From NCBI RefSeq assembly GCF_030247185.1, contig NC_080570.1:162476882-162540881 (forward strand): DNA of 64,000 nt, in the 5' to 3' direction. Made by a program: the position numbers and the translations under genes. Source of the stretch: Malaya genurostris (lineage: Eukaryota; Arthropoda; Insecta; Diptera; Culicidae). The notes under the pieces were generated by a model that worked only from the letters and a program-made list of their open reading frames with translations, ran no database searches and was not told the DNA's origin. Position 1 is the stretch's first letter. Every line of letters begins with the position of its first letter. Below are positions 23,862 through 34,089 of this stretch, piece after piece.

Positions 23862-24389
23862 GTCTTCAACTAGCGGACATATTATTATTTTTCTTTTCAC
23901 TTGGCATTTCTGTTCAAAGCTTGATTTAAAGGAATATTGAAAAGGTGGGTGGGTAATGTTAGAGACATAACCGGATGACGTGAATACGAATGAAATGGAT
24001 AATTAATTTTCTTTGGTGTTAAAAAATCAACCTTGGACCTGGAATTCCGGAGCTTTTGAGCCGAATGCTTGAACCGAATTCTGAAACTCAATTTTGATGC
24101 TATGTTCTGGAACTGAAATATGAATATAAGTTCGGGAACTGAACACTGAAACAGAATTGTAGAACTGATCACTGAGTCTGTTTTGTGGAACTGAATTCGA
24201 GACAAGGATTTTGGTTCGGGGCTGAACACCAAACCAGAAGTCGAAATGCTGCTGCAAACCAGGCTGCTCAGGATACGGTTTTCAAATTCGGATCCAGAGT
24301 TCAGCTCCCAAACTCAGTTCTACAATCTTGATCCAGAATATAGTTCCAAAATCTTCAGAATCCTAAATCCTAAAATAAATCTGGATTCT

Positions 24390-24443
24390 CTCCGGCGAAC
24401 GACAGCAACTAGGTTAAAGCCGAGTAAAAATAAACTATAAAAA
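24390..24443 (+). mobile_element. 54-base hairpin-plus-tail retroposon, copy 2
   Basis: It starts CTCCGGCGAACGACAGCAAC and runs to GTAAAAATAAACTATAAAA. A 13-base duplication AAATCTGGATTCT flanks it (24377-24389 and 24444-24456). It begins at the same point of the sequence as copies 1 and 3. The stem is CCGGC pairing with GCCG(A), a change on both sides relative to the CCGGT/ACCGG of the other copies. Confidence 0.8.
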
Positions 24444-24676
24444 AAATCTGGATTCTGGAATGCATTTAAAAACCTAATTCTGGAATGACTACTGAACTCT
24501 GGATCCGAATTCCGGTCCTGAATTATGGTCTGAGGTTCCTCAACTTCAGGTTCAGAACTCAGTTTTATAATTCTGATTCTAAATCTGAATTCCAGTTATG
24601 AATTGAGGAACCGAACTCTGATTAGAACCTAAATTTCAACTTCAGAATTCTTTTTCATAATTCAAATCCAAGTCTA

Positions 24677-25248
24677 CAGGGTCCGGCACTCGAAGTGTAA
24701 CCAATTAAAAATGCCATAAATTCAGTTTGGAAAATTACTTTTACTTAATTCAAAGTACAAAATGTGTAAAAATAATGCAAAATCCAGAATCAATTCACTT
24801 TTGCTCGATATGACCACCTTTTGCCTTGACTATGGCCTTGAGACGGTCAAAAAACGAATCGCAAGCTGCCCGAATGTGACTTGCAGGTGTATTTTGGCCC
24901 ACTCGCGGACAATAACTTTTTTCGGCGCCTCGAGACTGGTGTATCTTTTAGTTCGGACTTTGCTCTCCAAAATGGCCCAAAGAGAATAATCCGTTGGATT
25001 CGCATCTGGTGAATTCGAGAGCCATTGTGTGGACGTGATGAAGTTCGGAACGTTGTTTTTCAGCCATTCTTGGTTCACTCGAGCTTTGTGAGACGGTGCC
25101 GAGTCCTGCTGAAACGTCCATGGTCTGCCACCGAAATGTTCACGGCTTCAAAGCAACCTCCAGAATACTTTCCCGATAATATGTCGCATTTACCTTGACG
25201 CCAGGCTCGAAGGTCTGAAGTTGGTTACACTTCGAGTGCCGGACCCTG
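24677..25248 (-). mobile_element. DD37D mariner-type element, internally deleted
   Basis: It has perfect inverted repeats of 26 bases (24677-24702 and 25223-25248, starting CAGGGTCCGGCACTCG) flanked by TA on both sides. On the minus strand the C-terminal half of a transposase remains. FQQDSAPSHKARVNQEW carries the second Asp and SPDANPTDYSLWAILE the third; I count 37 residues between them, so DD37D. The N-terminal half, including the first Asp, is missing and the remaining frame is broken near 25130. It is non-autonomous. The perfect ends suggest fairly recent activity. Confidence 0.88.
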
Positions 25249-26098
25249 TAGAATGTATTTCCGAATCTTCCCGGTCCAGATCTAGATTCAAGATCCTGGC
25301 TTAGAATCAAGCTTTGAAAGTCGGTTCCTGTTCCAGACCTCTGGAATTGGATTCTGGCCCTGGAATCTGGACGAGGTATTGAATTTTAGAGCTGGATTTA
25401 GGAAAAATATTTGCTCTTGGATACCAGAGCTACATTTTAGAATTGAGCACTACAATTTTATTTAGGACCTGAGTCTGAGCTTTTTCATAATGTTCCCCAT
25501 CATTGTCCACTTTTCGTTGTATTTTGCTCCAATGTAAACGACCAGCAGCTGAATGACGCGATCGATCTTCTTTGAAGAGGAACTGAACTGAATTCTTGAT
25601 ACTGAAACTGGAACTGAACTCTGGACCTAAACCAACCGGAATGATGCACTTGCTTTACTTTCTGCTCAATCAACTGCGCAGGCTAGAATGATTGAAATAT
25701 ATCAAGTGTAAACCTTTTATACCCAGCCATGTACGAGAAAGGCGTCATGCGTTTGCTTCTTTGATACTCGTTGATACCAAACATTTCAGAAAACTTTCAT
25801 TTTGAATTATTTGTCATTATGTTATTCAACTGAAAATGTTATCATAAATTTATGATCATATTTCCGATGGAATGTAGTAAAAATTTTGTTGATACGCTAG
25901 ATACAACAAGAAATATTCACGATCAAAAACTTATCACTCCCTCAGAGGGTAAAAAGGCGCCACATAGTAAAGTAAGTCGTACCCACGACAAAAAAAAAAC
26001 ACTCAACGGAGGCGATTTGGGTCTATTCGAGTAACCGGGAATTTTTATCTCGTAAACCGGGAAAATTGAAATCGGCAAACCAGTTGCCACCCTGTGAT

Positions 26099-26114
26099 GT
26101 GTGCCACTCGGCTT
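26099..26114. repeat. LINE target-site duplication, left copy
   Basis: GTGTGCCACTCGGCTT, repeated exactly at 28148-28163 on the other side of the LINE. Confidence 0.9.
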
Positions 26115-28147
26115 TTTTTTAAATAACTATTTATTGAAATATGAGTTAAAATTAAATTATTAAGATTTAAATCAGCCACAAGTGGTTACTTTTCAGCCCT
26201 ATTATATATATGATTTTTTTATTACCATGAGGACATCATTTGCTTCCGCAATTCTGAGATATTGTGTAGGGAAAATTATAAACCTACTTGTATTGTGTAA
26301 TGGGAAAAAGGAACTTATATACTAACTTACTAACTAATACAGAGAGCGAATCGATTCAAGTGTAGATTGCATCGATGTGTGTAACTCATTTGTACTAAAC
26401 CAGGGAGGACGCTTCAAAATCATTTTCCGAATTTTATTCTGAATCCTTTGAAGCGTTTTCTTCTTGGTGGAACAACAACAGTGAGTTTTTGGTCATATGT
26501 TAAACCTAAGTATTTAGCTTGATCAGACCATGTCAATTCCAAGCCATTCAATTTGAGAATGTGATTATTGTTTGGTTTAAGAAAAGAAGCTCTTGGCTTA
26601 TGAGGAAAGATAATTAATTGCGTTTTTTCTGCATTTGGTTTAATTTTCCATTTTGACGGATAATCACTGAAAATATTTAAACTTCTTTGTAGGCGACTGC
26701 AGATCACTCTTAGATTTCTACCTATGGCTAACAGACTTGTGTCGTCACAGAACAGCGATTTCTGACAACCAACGGGTAGATTTGGAAGATCAGATGTTAA
26801 AATATTATACAAGATTGGAGCTACGCTCGAACCCTGCGGAACACCGGCTCGTACGGGTCGCAATTCAGATTTACAATTCTAATAGCTAACCTGAAGAGTA
26901 CGATCAATTAAATAATTTTGAATCATTTTGATCAAATAAATAGGAAACTGGAAATCAGACATTTTTGCTATTAAACCTTTGTGCCAAACACTGTCGAATG
27001 CTTTTTCTATGTCTAGAAGAGCAACTCCAGTGGATAACCCAGAAGATTTATTTGCTTTTATCATGTTCGTTACTCTGACAAGTTGATGAGTAGTTGATGA
27101 GTTCATGACGAAATCCGAATTGCTCTGGTAGAAAAATTGAATTCTCGTTTATATGAGACATCATTCTCAACAAGATAATTTTTTCAAAAAGTTTACTGAT
27201 AGAAGAAAGTAAGCTAATTGGTCGATAACTTGATGTTTCTGCTGGATTTTTATCAGGTTTCAGGATAGGAATTACTTTAGCGTTTTTCTATCTTTTTGGG
27301 AAGTAAGCTAATGAAAAACACTTGTTGAAAATTTTAACAAGGAGTCTCAAGGCAACATCTGGAAGATTTTTAATAAGAATATTAAAAATTCCATCATTAC
27401 CAGGAGCCTTCATGTTTTTAAGTTTCCTAATAATTGACTTAATTTCATCAAAATTCGTCTCAATAATGTCATCTAGTGATAACACTTGGGTTGAAATATG
27501 CTCATATTTTAGTGAGACTTCATTTTCAATAGGACTCACAACGTTCAAATTAAAATTGTGTACACTCTCGAACTGCTGAGCAAGTTTTTGAGCTTTTTCG
27601 CCATTTGTAAGAAGTATTTGATTTCCTTCCTTGAGAGCAGGAATTGGTTTCTGAGGTTTTTTAAGAACCTTAGAAAGTTTCCAGAAAGGTTTAGGATAAG
27701 GTTTAATTTGTTCAACTTCTTTAGTGAAATTTTCATTTCGCAAAAGAGTAAATCTATGTTTAATTTCTTTTTGTAAATCCTTAACTATGTTTTTCATAGC
27801 AGGATCACGAGAACGTTGATATTGTCGTCGACGAACATTCTTCAACCGAATGAGCAGTTGAAGATTGTCATCGATGATAGGAGAATTTAATTTAGTTGGA
27901 GCTTTGGGAACTGAAAGATTTCTAGATTCGATAATATAATGATTCAAATTATCGATTGCTGTGTCGATGTCCGCAGAATTTTCTAAAATAGTTTCATGAT
28001 CCACATGATTTTCAATGTGAGATCTGTAATCCAACCAATATGCTCTATGATTGTTGAATATAGAACTAATTAGATTAATTATAGCTTTGTTGGAAAGTCT
28101 GAATGTTACTGGAAGATGATCTGAGTCAAAGTCAGCATGTGTAATCG
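26115..28147 (-). mobile_element. 5'-truncated jockey-type LINE
   Basis: Read on the minus strand, the element begins inside the endonuclease (THADFDSDHLPVTF). It continues through a linker and the reverse transcriptase (MKAPGNDGI, DIEKAFDSVWHKGL, RAGVPQGSSVAPILYN, and FCDDTSLL at the catalytic site, where FADD is usual). It ends near TMSTLESIRSLY-like sequence and an A-run (T-run on the plus strand at 26113-26120). Two in-frame TAG codons interrupt it, after YFPKR (near 27285) and after TLQVSY (near 26878). After YDQKLT the sequence jumps to the C-terminal end, so about 70 residues are deleted. A perfect 16-base duplication flanks it. The style resembles mosquito Juan-like jockey elements. 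Confidence 0.88.
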
Positions 28148-28163
28148 GTGTGCCACTCGGCTT
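28148..28163. repeat. LINE target-site duplication, right copy
   Basis: An exact match to 26099-26114. Removing the LINE and one copy restores continuous sequence. Confidence 0.9.
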
Positions 28164-28714
28164 AATACTGAACATCGCACGCCGAATCGTCGACGATTAT
28201 TCATGGAGCGGATAATAAAGTTAATATTTCACCCATCCGCTCTGCATGAAGGCAGGTGTTTACTGAGCAAAAAAATGAGACTGAGCCGATATTTTCTGTG
28301 CTAGCCTATATGTACTGTGCAGAACGTTGGGGTATTTTGCCCCATGCATGACGCGCAAAACTAAGAGGATGACATCATTATGACATGCTGTGATTGGCTG
28401 ATTTGATTCAAAACTGAATTTTAATGGTGTACTATTGAATTGTTAGAACAACGTGGCAATACATGTTCAAGTTAAATGTTTCCGAATCGATTGATGCTCC
28501 GATTAAATAAATCCATCCACCGATCAACTTTCAAAGTTCGATTTTTTGATTGACATGTGGTTCCGTATAGTGAAAATAGGGTATTTTTAATGTCAACTCT
28601 GAGCCCCGATCTGTTGCGCATCCCCCACCAACCATTTCCAGAGCTTTCCTCGTATTTCGTCACGTCTAGCGGGGGAAATTTCGATTGTTTTTTTTCTTTC
28701 TCTTCTGTCCTTTA
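28164..28714. other. intergenic or intronic, no gene
   Basis: Non-repetitive sequence with no recognised gene. It ends in a strong polypyrimidine tract and acceptor (TTTCTTTCTCTTCTG...TTTAG at 28714). Confidence 0.4.
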
Positions 28715-31240
28715 GACATCAGAAGCCGACATCAGTCGCTTTTGAGAGTACTGGTGAGCTCCGGTATGGCGTACAATGCGTTCGCAGCAACAACAGCAAC
28801 AGTGAAAACAACGATGAAGGCGTAGGAGAATGTTTAATGATAATACAAAAGAAGAAAAAAAATGTTAAAACCAACAACTAGCAAACAGATAAGAGGGAGT
28901 ATGCTCTGCCTGCATTCCGCGCCAGTCACTTTTGTAGTTAAGCAAGCTTCCTCCACCTGCAAATCGCTTGAGTGTTCTTACGAGAGAGAGACTAGCTAAA
29001 AATAATTTTAAAAAAAAACTAAAAATAAACCGATAACGGAAACTCGATTCCCCCACTTTAGTAAATAATTTAAATCAAATGTTTTTCGTTTCCGTATTTT
29101 TTTGTTTGTTTGTTTTTTTTCTTTCTTCGCTATCAATTTGTTTCGCGAGACAATATTTATATAGGAACACTAATATAATGTTTTTTCAACATCCAAAACA
29201 AAAAAAAAACATTGTTTTCTCACACACAAATCACCAATCTCATCGTCACATCGGTCGTCAACTCGCGGATAGGCAAAACTATTCTTGTAAATATATTACG
29301 TGGAACATTTTTTAGGCAAATCGCAAATGTGAACGGAGAAGAAGAAAAAAAAACCGACCCGTTTCCCGGGACCGGGAACGGGAACGAATGTGTTCTAACC
29401 AATATTTTTCTATGTTAGTACGTTACTTGTAGGCAAATCCGGTAAACTACTTTTCCTCTGTATAGCACGAAATTCGTTCTTCCTTTCTTTATTTTTTTTT
29501 TTGAACAAGCATCGTTTTCGGATGCCCCCCCCCCTCCCTCATTTTTTTTCGGATCCACCCGAGTTTTTGCATCGTGCATTTACTGGACTGACGTTTCCGA
29601 GCAACAGAATAAATAAAAACAAAAAATAAACCGCAAACAACAGAATGATTAAATATAATTCACCTAGCATATGTATCATCATCGTACATTGAATAAGAAT
29701 TAACCTAGTACTGCCAGAATATAAAGAATAAATCATACTACTTTAAATAAAAAAGGAGCACGTGGCACGTTGGTTAGTAGACGGGGTCTCGGAGGGTGTT
29801 TCGATTGGAGTCTCGTCGATTGAATTGACAAGTGCATTTCCAAGCGACATACAAACAGAAACGTTTCGACATTCTTCTCCAGGCTCGCAAACGCGCAAAC
29901 GACCCCCCCCCCCCCCCTAGCACCCGGTGTGCCTGGGGACGCTCGGTCGGCGCGCGCTCTGTACATAGTCAGTAAGTAGAAAACGGAAGAAACAGATAAA
30001 GAATTAGAAACTTAGTTAGGTTGGTTAGAATACGAGAATGTTATCGAGACGTACTTTTTTTTTGTTTTTGTTTTTTTTTCGTTTTCGGGTTTGGTTTGGT
30101 ACTGCAAATGGGGTAGCAAGCAAACCCAGCTGCGTGCTGCCGCTGGTGTACAGAGCAAAAACAAAAAAATAACAATATCGCAGCTTTAGGAAGCGAGAGT
30201 CTGAGGAAGGGCTGTGCAGGATCTTCCTTCTGTGCGGACCGTAACTGTCAAACATTTAGCCGGTAATGCGACAGCAGGATATGTAAAATAGCATTAGCAA
30301 GCACTATGATACATAATTTTGTGATAAAAAAAAAACATAAATAAAGAATTAAAACTAAAAAAACCTTTGTATAATGGAGATAATTCATTTAATATGCGTA
30401 AAACTACTGCAAGAAGCCAAGGAGAACATTGTAAAATGCTGAACAGCACTGGGGGAAAGAAAATATAATTCATTACTTGAATTTGTAACAAGAGAAATAA
30501 AAACAAAACAAAAAAAAACAAGCATAGTTTGTAGTATAGAACGAAAACAAAACAATACACGTGTAAATCTAAACAAAACAAAAAAAATAAGCTAGAACAG
30601 AAAATCTGCTGGTATAGAAAAGAGTAATGGCATGTAGAATGGAAACAAAAAAAAATAGTACTAAACATAAACCAACAGCTACTGCGATCAGTAACTAAAT
30701 ATAACGCAAAGCAACAACAACAACAACAGAAAATAAAAGAAAATCTTTTCAAAACAATCCACTTGACTGACGATCGATGCTACTACGACGGTTGCCGTCC
30801 GCCGGCGTGATAATGTCACAAAATCCGGTCGGGACCTTTTTTTTTTTGTTTTAGTGAATCGACGTTTCGCGTGTATCGAAATCGGTTTGCATGCCGTTTT
30901 AGTTTGTCGATTCATTTTTCAACTTTCATCGCGGTACGTACGTGTAGGCTCTCTCTCCTGGGGGGTGAAACGGAAAACCTTGAACCTCTGTCGAGCACGT
31001 GCTTGGAATGGGGTTAGAGTTTAGTTTTGGAAGTGCCTATGCACACTAATTTGCCTTCAGAAAGAGCGCGATGTACTTTTGTAAATAAGTTTTGCTGAAT
31101 TTTCGGGGTTGGAAAATGGGAAAGTAAGAAAAAACAACCGTTTATCGGTGATTTACAAATACATTGAGGAAAAAAAATGAGGAGTTTCATAAGATTAGGG
31201 CTTATGAACAAAGAAGAGATCAATTCCATTAGGAGGCGGA
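28715..31240 (+). other. candidate 3' untranslated exon of Suv4-20
   Basis: It starts directly after a strong acceptor, and differs from the flanking repeats: long T and A runs, AAACAAAA words, many AATAAA hexamers and no dispersed family. A donor (GGGATGG|GTAAAT) lies 14 bases after the Suv4-20 stop, so a 3' intron 23261-28714 carrying the nested repeats is possible. No reading frame in it is convincing; the longest open start after the acceptor is 35 codons. The alternative is a separate non-coding transcript or plain intergenic DNA. Confidence 0.3.
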
Positions 31241-31380
31241 TATTTTCATAAGCAGTCTTAAGATTGTCTTAATTATTATCTATGCATGTTAGAATTATTC
31301 GCTTCATGTATTTCATCAATAGTCCGTAATGTGGAAATGTCATAATTTTGTCTTATGATTTAGTCATGACAAAAAAGTAC

Positions 31381-32504
31381 GGGTGTGTAATGTCAGAGAC
31401 ATAACTGGATGTCGTGAATACGAATAAAACTGATACTTTTTCTTTATACTTTCGAATATCAATTAGTTGATCGTTTGTTTGAATTGTGCAAGCTTTCCTC
31501 TTTTTCACTACTAGAATTTGAAACGATACTCCTAAACTAAAGTACAGATTAGTTACATTAAAGATTCTGACACAATTAAGTATTACGAAATAACCAATAT
31601 AGTTCTTTATGATAAAATAATGGTGGTTCTGAAAGGAACCTTTCATTAATAGCTTCTATGTCGGTGCTATGCATTTTATATAGCAAATCAGCAGAAAGTT
31701 CGACTACAAACTACAAGTGGTTGAAAAATGGGCCGTTTAGAGTGAAGAAAATTTCGCATAATTATTTGGGTATACAATTATTGTTCTAAAAAGAAACATA
31801 CAGAATTTTGAGGTCAAATTTGTTATCAAAATGCCGTACGAGATAAATTTTTGGCATTCAGTAAGGCCAAATTGTGTAATTCTCTAAGATATTAAAAACT
31901 GTTGCGAATTTTGCACTTGGAAAATGGCACAAAGCTAATTAAATTATCCTGAAAACTGGCTCTGTGACCTGAGCGTTTGAGGCTTTACACCACGCAAAAG
32001 GTCTACTTTCATTGTCGATTGCTCCTCCTGACGACCTAAGTCCAAATGAGAGGACGACCTGAGCGTTTCACGCTTCATACTTGGTTTGTTCTTACTGATG
32101 TTGGTGGGAGAACCTCACCTTGAAATCCAGTTCCGTCTGTAGCAATAGAAGAAATGAACAGTTTTTATTCAAAGACTACCTTTTCTATTTGTTCAGTAGA
32201 TTCTGATATGTGCCTGACTACCTCAAAACCGTCGTCCAGATGCGAAAAAGGCAAGCAAGCGTGAAGAATTTTCCTCATTATTTCTAAAAGTTTTAGAAAA
32301 CTTTGTGATTGAATTATTTTTAGGGTTTTTTTCACGCTGTTGAAAATTTAATCACAAATTCCTGTTCATATTTCCGATAGCTTGTAAATAAAATGTTTTG
32401 TTGGGTTAAGTACATCAAAAGATATTCGTAGTAAAGTTCTGCTCATTCTTGTACAGGGTAAATTTTGAAAAAGCGCCCATAGTAATGTTAGTCGTATTCA
32501 GGAC
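31381..32504 (+). repeat. Rep-A copy, best-preserved ends
   Basis: It starts GGGTGTGTAATGTCAGAGAC and ends GTCGTATTCAGGAC after AGCGCCCATAGTAATG. Inside are a segment with CTGAGCGTTTGAGG...ACCACGC, recurring at 32930, 33240, 35640 and (inverted) 43400, and the block with GAAAATTTAATCACAAATT. No transposase or reverse transcriptase was recognised in it. Confidence 0.65.
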
Positions 32505-33710
32505 CAAAGAACCGATTTGAAGAATTCTGGAATTAGGAACTGGACCTGAGCTCAAGAACTAAATTCAGAACTTAGAAGACTCAGAATTCATTTGGATTTT
32601 AGACTACAATTTAAAAAACTGAAATCAGTTCCGGATTCTTTTTTCCAGAATCCAGAATCGTTCTTCAAGTTTCAGACGATTTCTCGCCACGACTACCAAA
32701 ATGGGTTGCATAGAGTACAGTAAAATGTCGCATAATTCTTTGGGAGTATTATTATGATTCTAAAAAGAACCGAATAGAAGAAATCTGGAATTAGGAACTG
32801 GACCTGAGTTCAAGAACTTAATTTAGAACTAAGAGCAGACTTAGAGTTCAGTTGCAATTCTAGAATTACAATTTCGAAACTGAAATCAGTTCCGGAATAT
32901 AGTTCCAGAATGCGAATGAGAGTTGCTACCTGAGCGTTTGAGTTTTCAACCACGCAGAAGGTGCACTTTCCGTCGCTGCTGGTTGAATGCGTCTTCTCGG
33001 CTTGAAGACCGGAAAGCGAATGAGAGTTGCTACTAGATATTAATAGCTTGAAACTAATATTCGATTGTTGAGCTAATCGAAAAATTAAAAAAAATCCCAT
33101 AGTAATAATCGAATGAATAATCGAGTAATCGATTAATAACTCAGATCATCGAATAAATTTCAATCGATTAGTTTCAAAATTATACTCGATTATTGAATAA
33201 TCGAGTAATTCGAAATTTCCGACATCCCTAGTTGCTACCTGAGCGCTTGAGGTTTTAACCACGCAGAAGGTGCACTCTTCGTCGCTGTTGGTTGATGATA
33301 TCGCTCCCTCGACGACCGGAAAGCAAACGATAAGTCATTCTCACGACGTCTGTTTCCATCCATCACACAAGAAGAAATGATCGATTTTCGACCACGGTTC
33401 CCCTTTTATACGCATTTAGATGGGGATATGTTTCTGACTACCTCAAAATCGTCGCCCTTGCGCGAAAAAGCCAAGCAAAAATAAAGAATTTTCCGCGTTG
33501 TTTTCAAAGTTTTAGAAAATTTGATTTTTGAATTGTTTGGGGTTATCTCACACTGTTCAAAATATTATCCTAAATTTTTGATCATATTTTTGATGAAATG
33601 GTGAAGGAATTATAATGTAGTCGAGATATCCACGATTAAGTTCTGCCCATTCTTCCATATGGCTAATTTTGAAAAGGCACCCCATAGTAAAGTAAGTCGT
33701 ATTCACGACA
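32505..33710 (+). repeat. further Rep-A sequence, interrupted by a hAT-type MITE
   Basis: It carries limited-vocabulary GAACTGGACCTGAG sequence, two copies of the ACCACGCAGAAGGTGCACT segment and a Rep-A end (CCCCATAGTAAAGTAAGTCG, ending about 33710). A hAT-type MITE at 33034 separates the two segment copies. Confidence 0.6.
33034..33230. mobile_element. 197-base hAT-type MITE
   Basis: It is flanked by the 8-base duplication GTTGCTAC (33026-33033 and 33231-33238). The right end reads TTCCGACATCCCTA (complement TAGGGATGTCGGAA), typical of hAT ends; the left end TAGATATTAATAG is degraded. The interior repeats ATCGATTA and ATAATCGAGTAA words. No coding. Confidence 0.7.
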
Positions 33711-34089
33711 AAAGCAAACAAGGAACGACTGACTCCGGATCCGAAAATATTACAAATCAATTCATTTCTAACTAATTTTCTTTTTTCAAAGGATTTTTCG
33801 GTCATGCATCAAGAATGTATCATAACGAAAGAGAAATCAATTATAACTCATTTTTTAAATTTGGTTGTTGTCAGTATGAGAACATTTTAAAGATATTTTC
33901 AGTATAACCAACTGAAACTGTCTCCAAAATGTGTTTAACAGTTGGTACATAAAATGTTAAACAATCAAGTTCTGAATTAGATTACAGAACAGAGTTCACT
34001 TTCCGTTTCGGCTTCAGCTCGTCAGTGTTTGAAGAAGTTCAAATTGAGCTCGGTGGTTTGATTTCATGAGATGCGCAAAAGTTTTCAAG
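33711..34089. other. AT-rich sequence, no gene
   Basis: It lies between Rep-A and the DD37E relic. From about 33990 it may be the 5' untranslated end of that transposon. Its inverted repeat was not identified. Confidence 0.4.

Larger units (their letters stand above)
23946..25988 (+). repeat. Rep-A copy carrying two nested insertions
   Basis: It starts GGGTGGGTAATGTTAGAGAC and ends AAAGTAAGTCGTACCCACGAC, the two ends of the family. Between them lies the characteristic limited-vocabulary sequence (CTGGAACTGAATTC-like words). A 54-base hairpin retroposon at 24390 and a DD37D element at 24677 are nested in it. Confidence 0.7.

Noticed and set aside
30294..30752. 152-codon Phe/Cys-rich minus-strand ORF
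   Set aside because: It is the antisense reading of A-rich untranslated-type sequence; the apparent hydrophobic protein comes from AAA/ACA runs.
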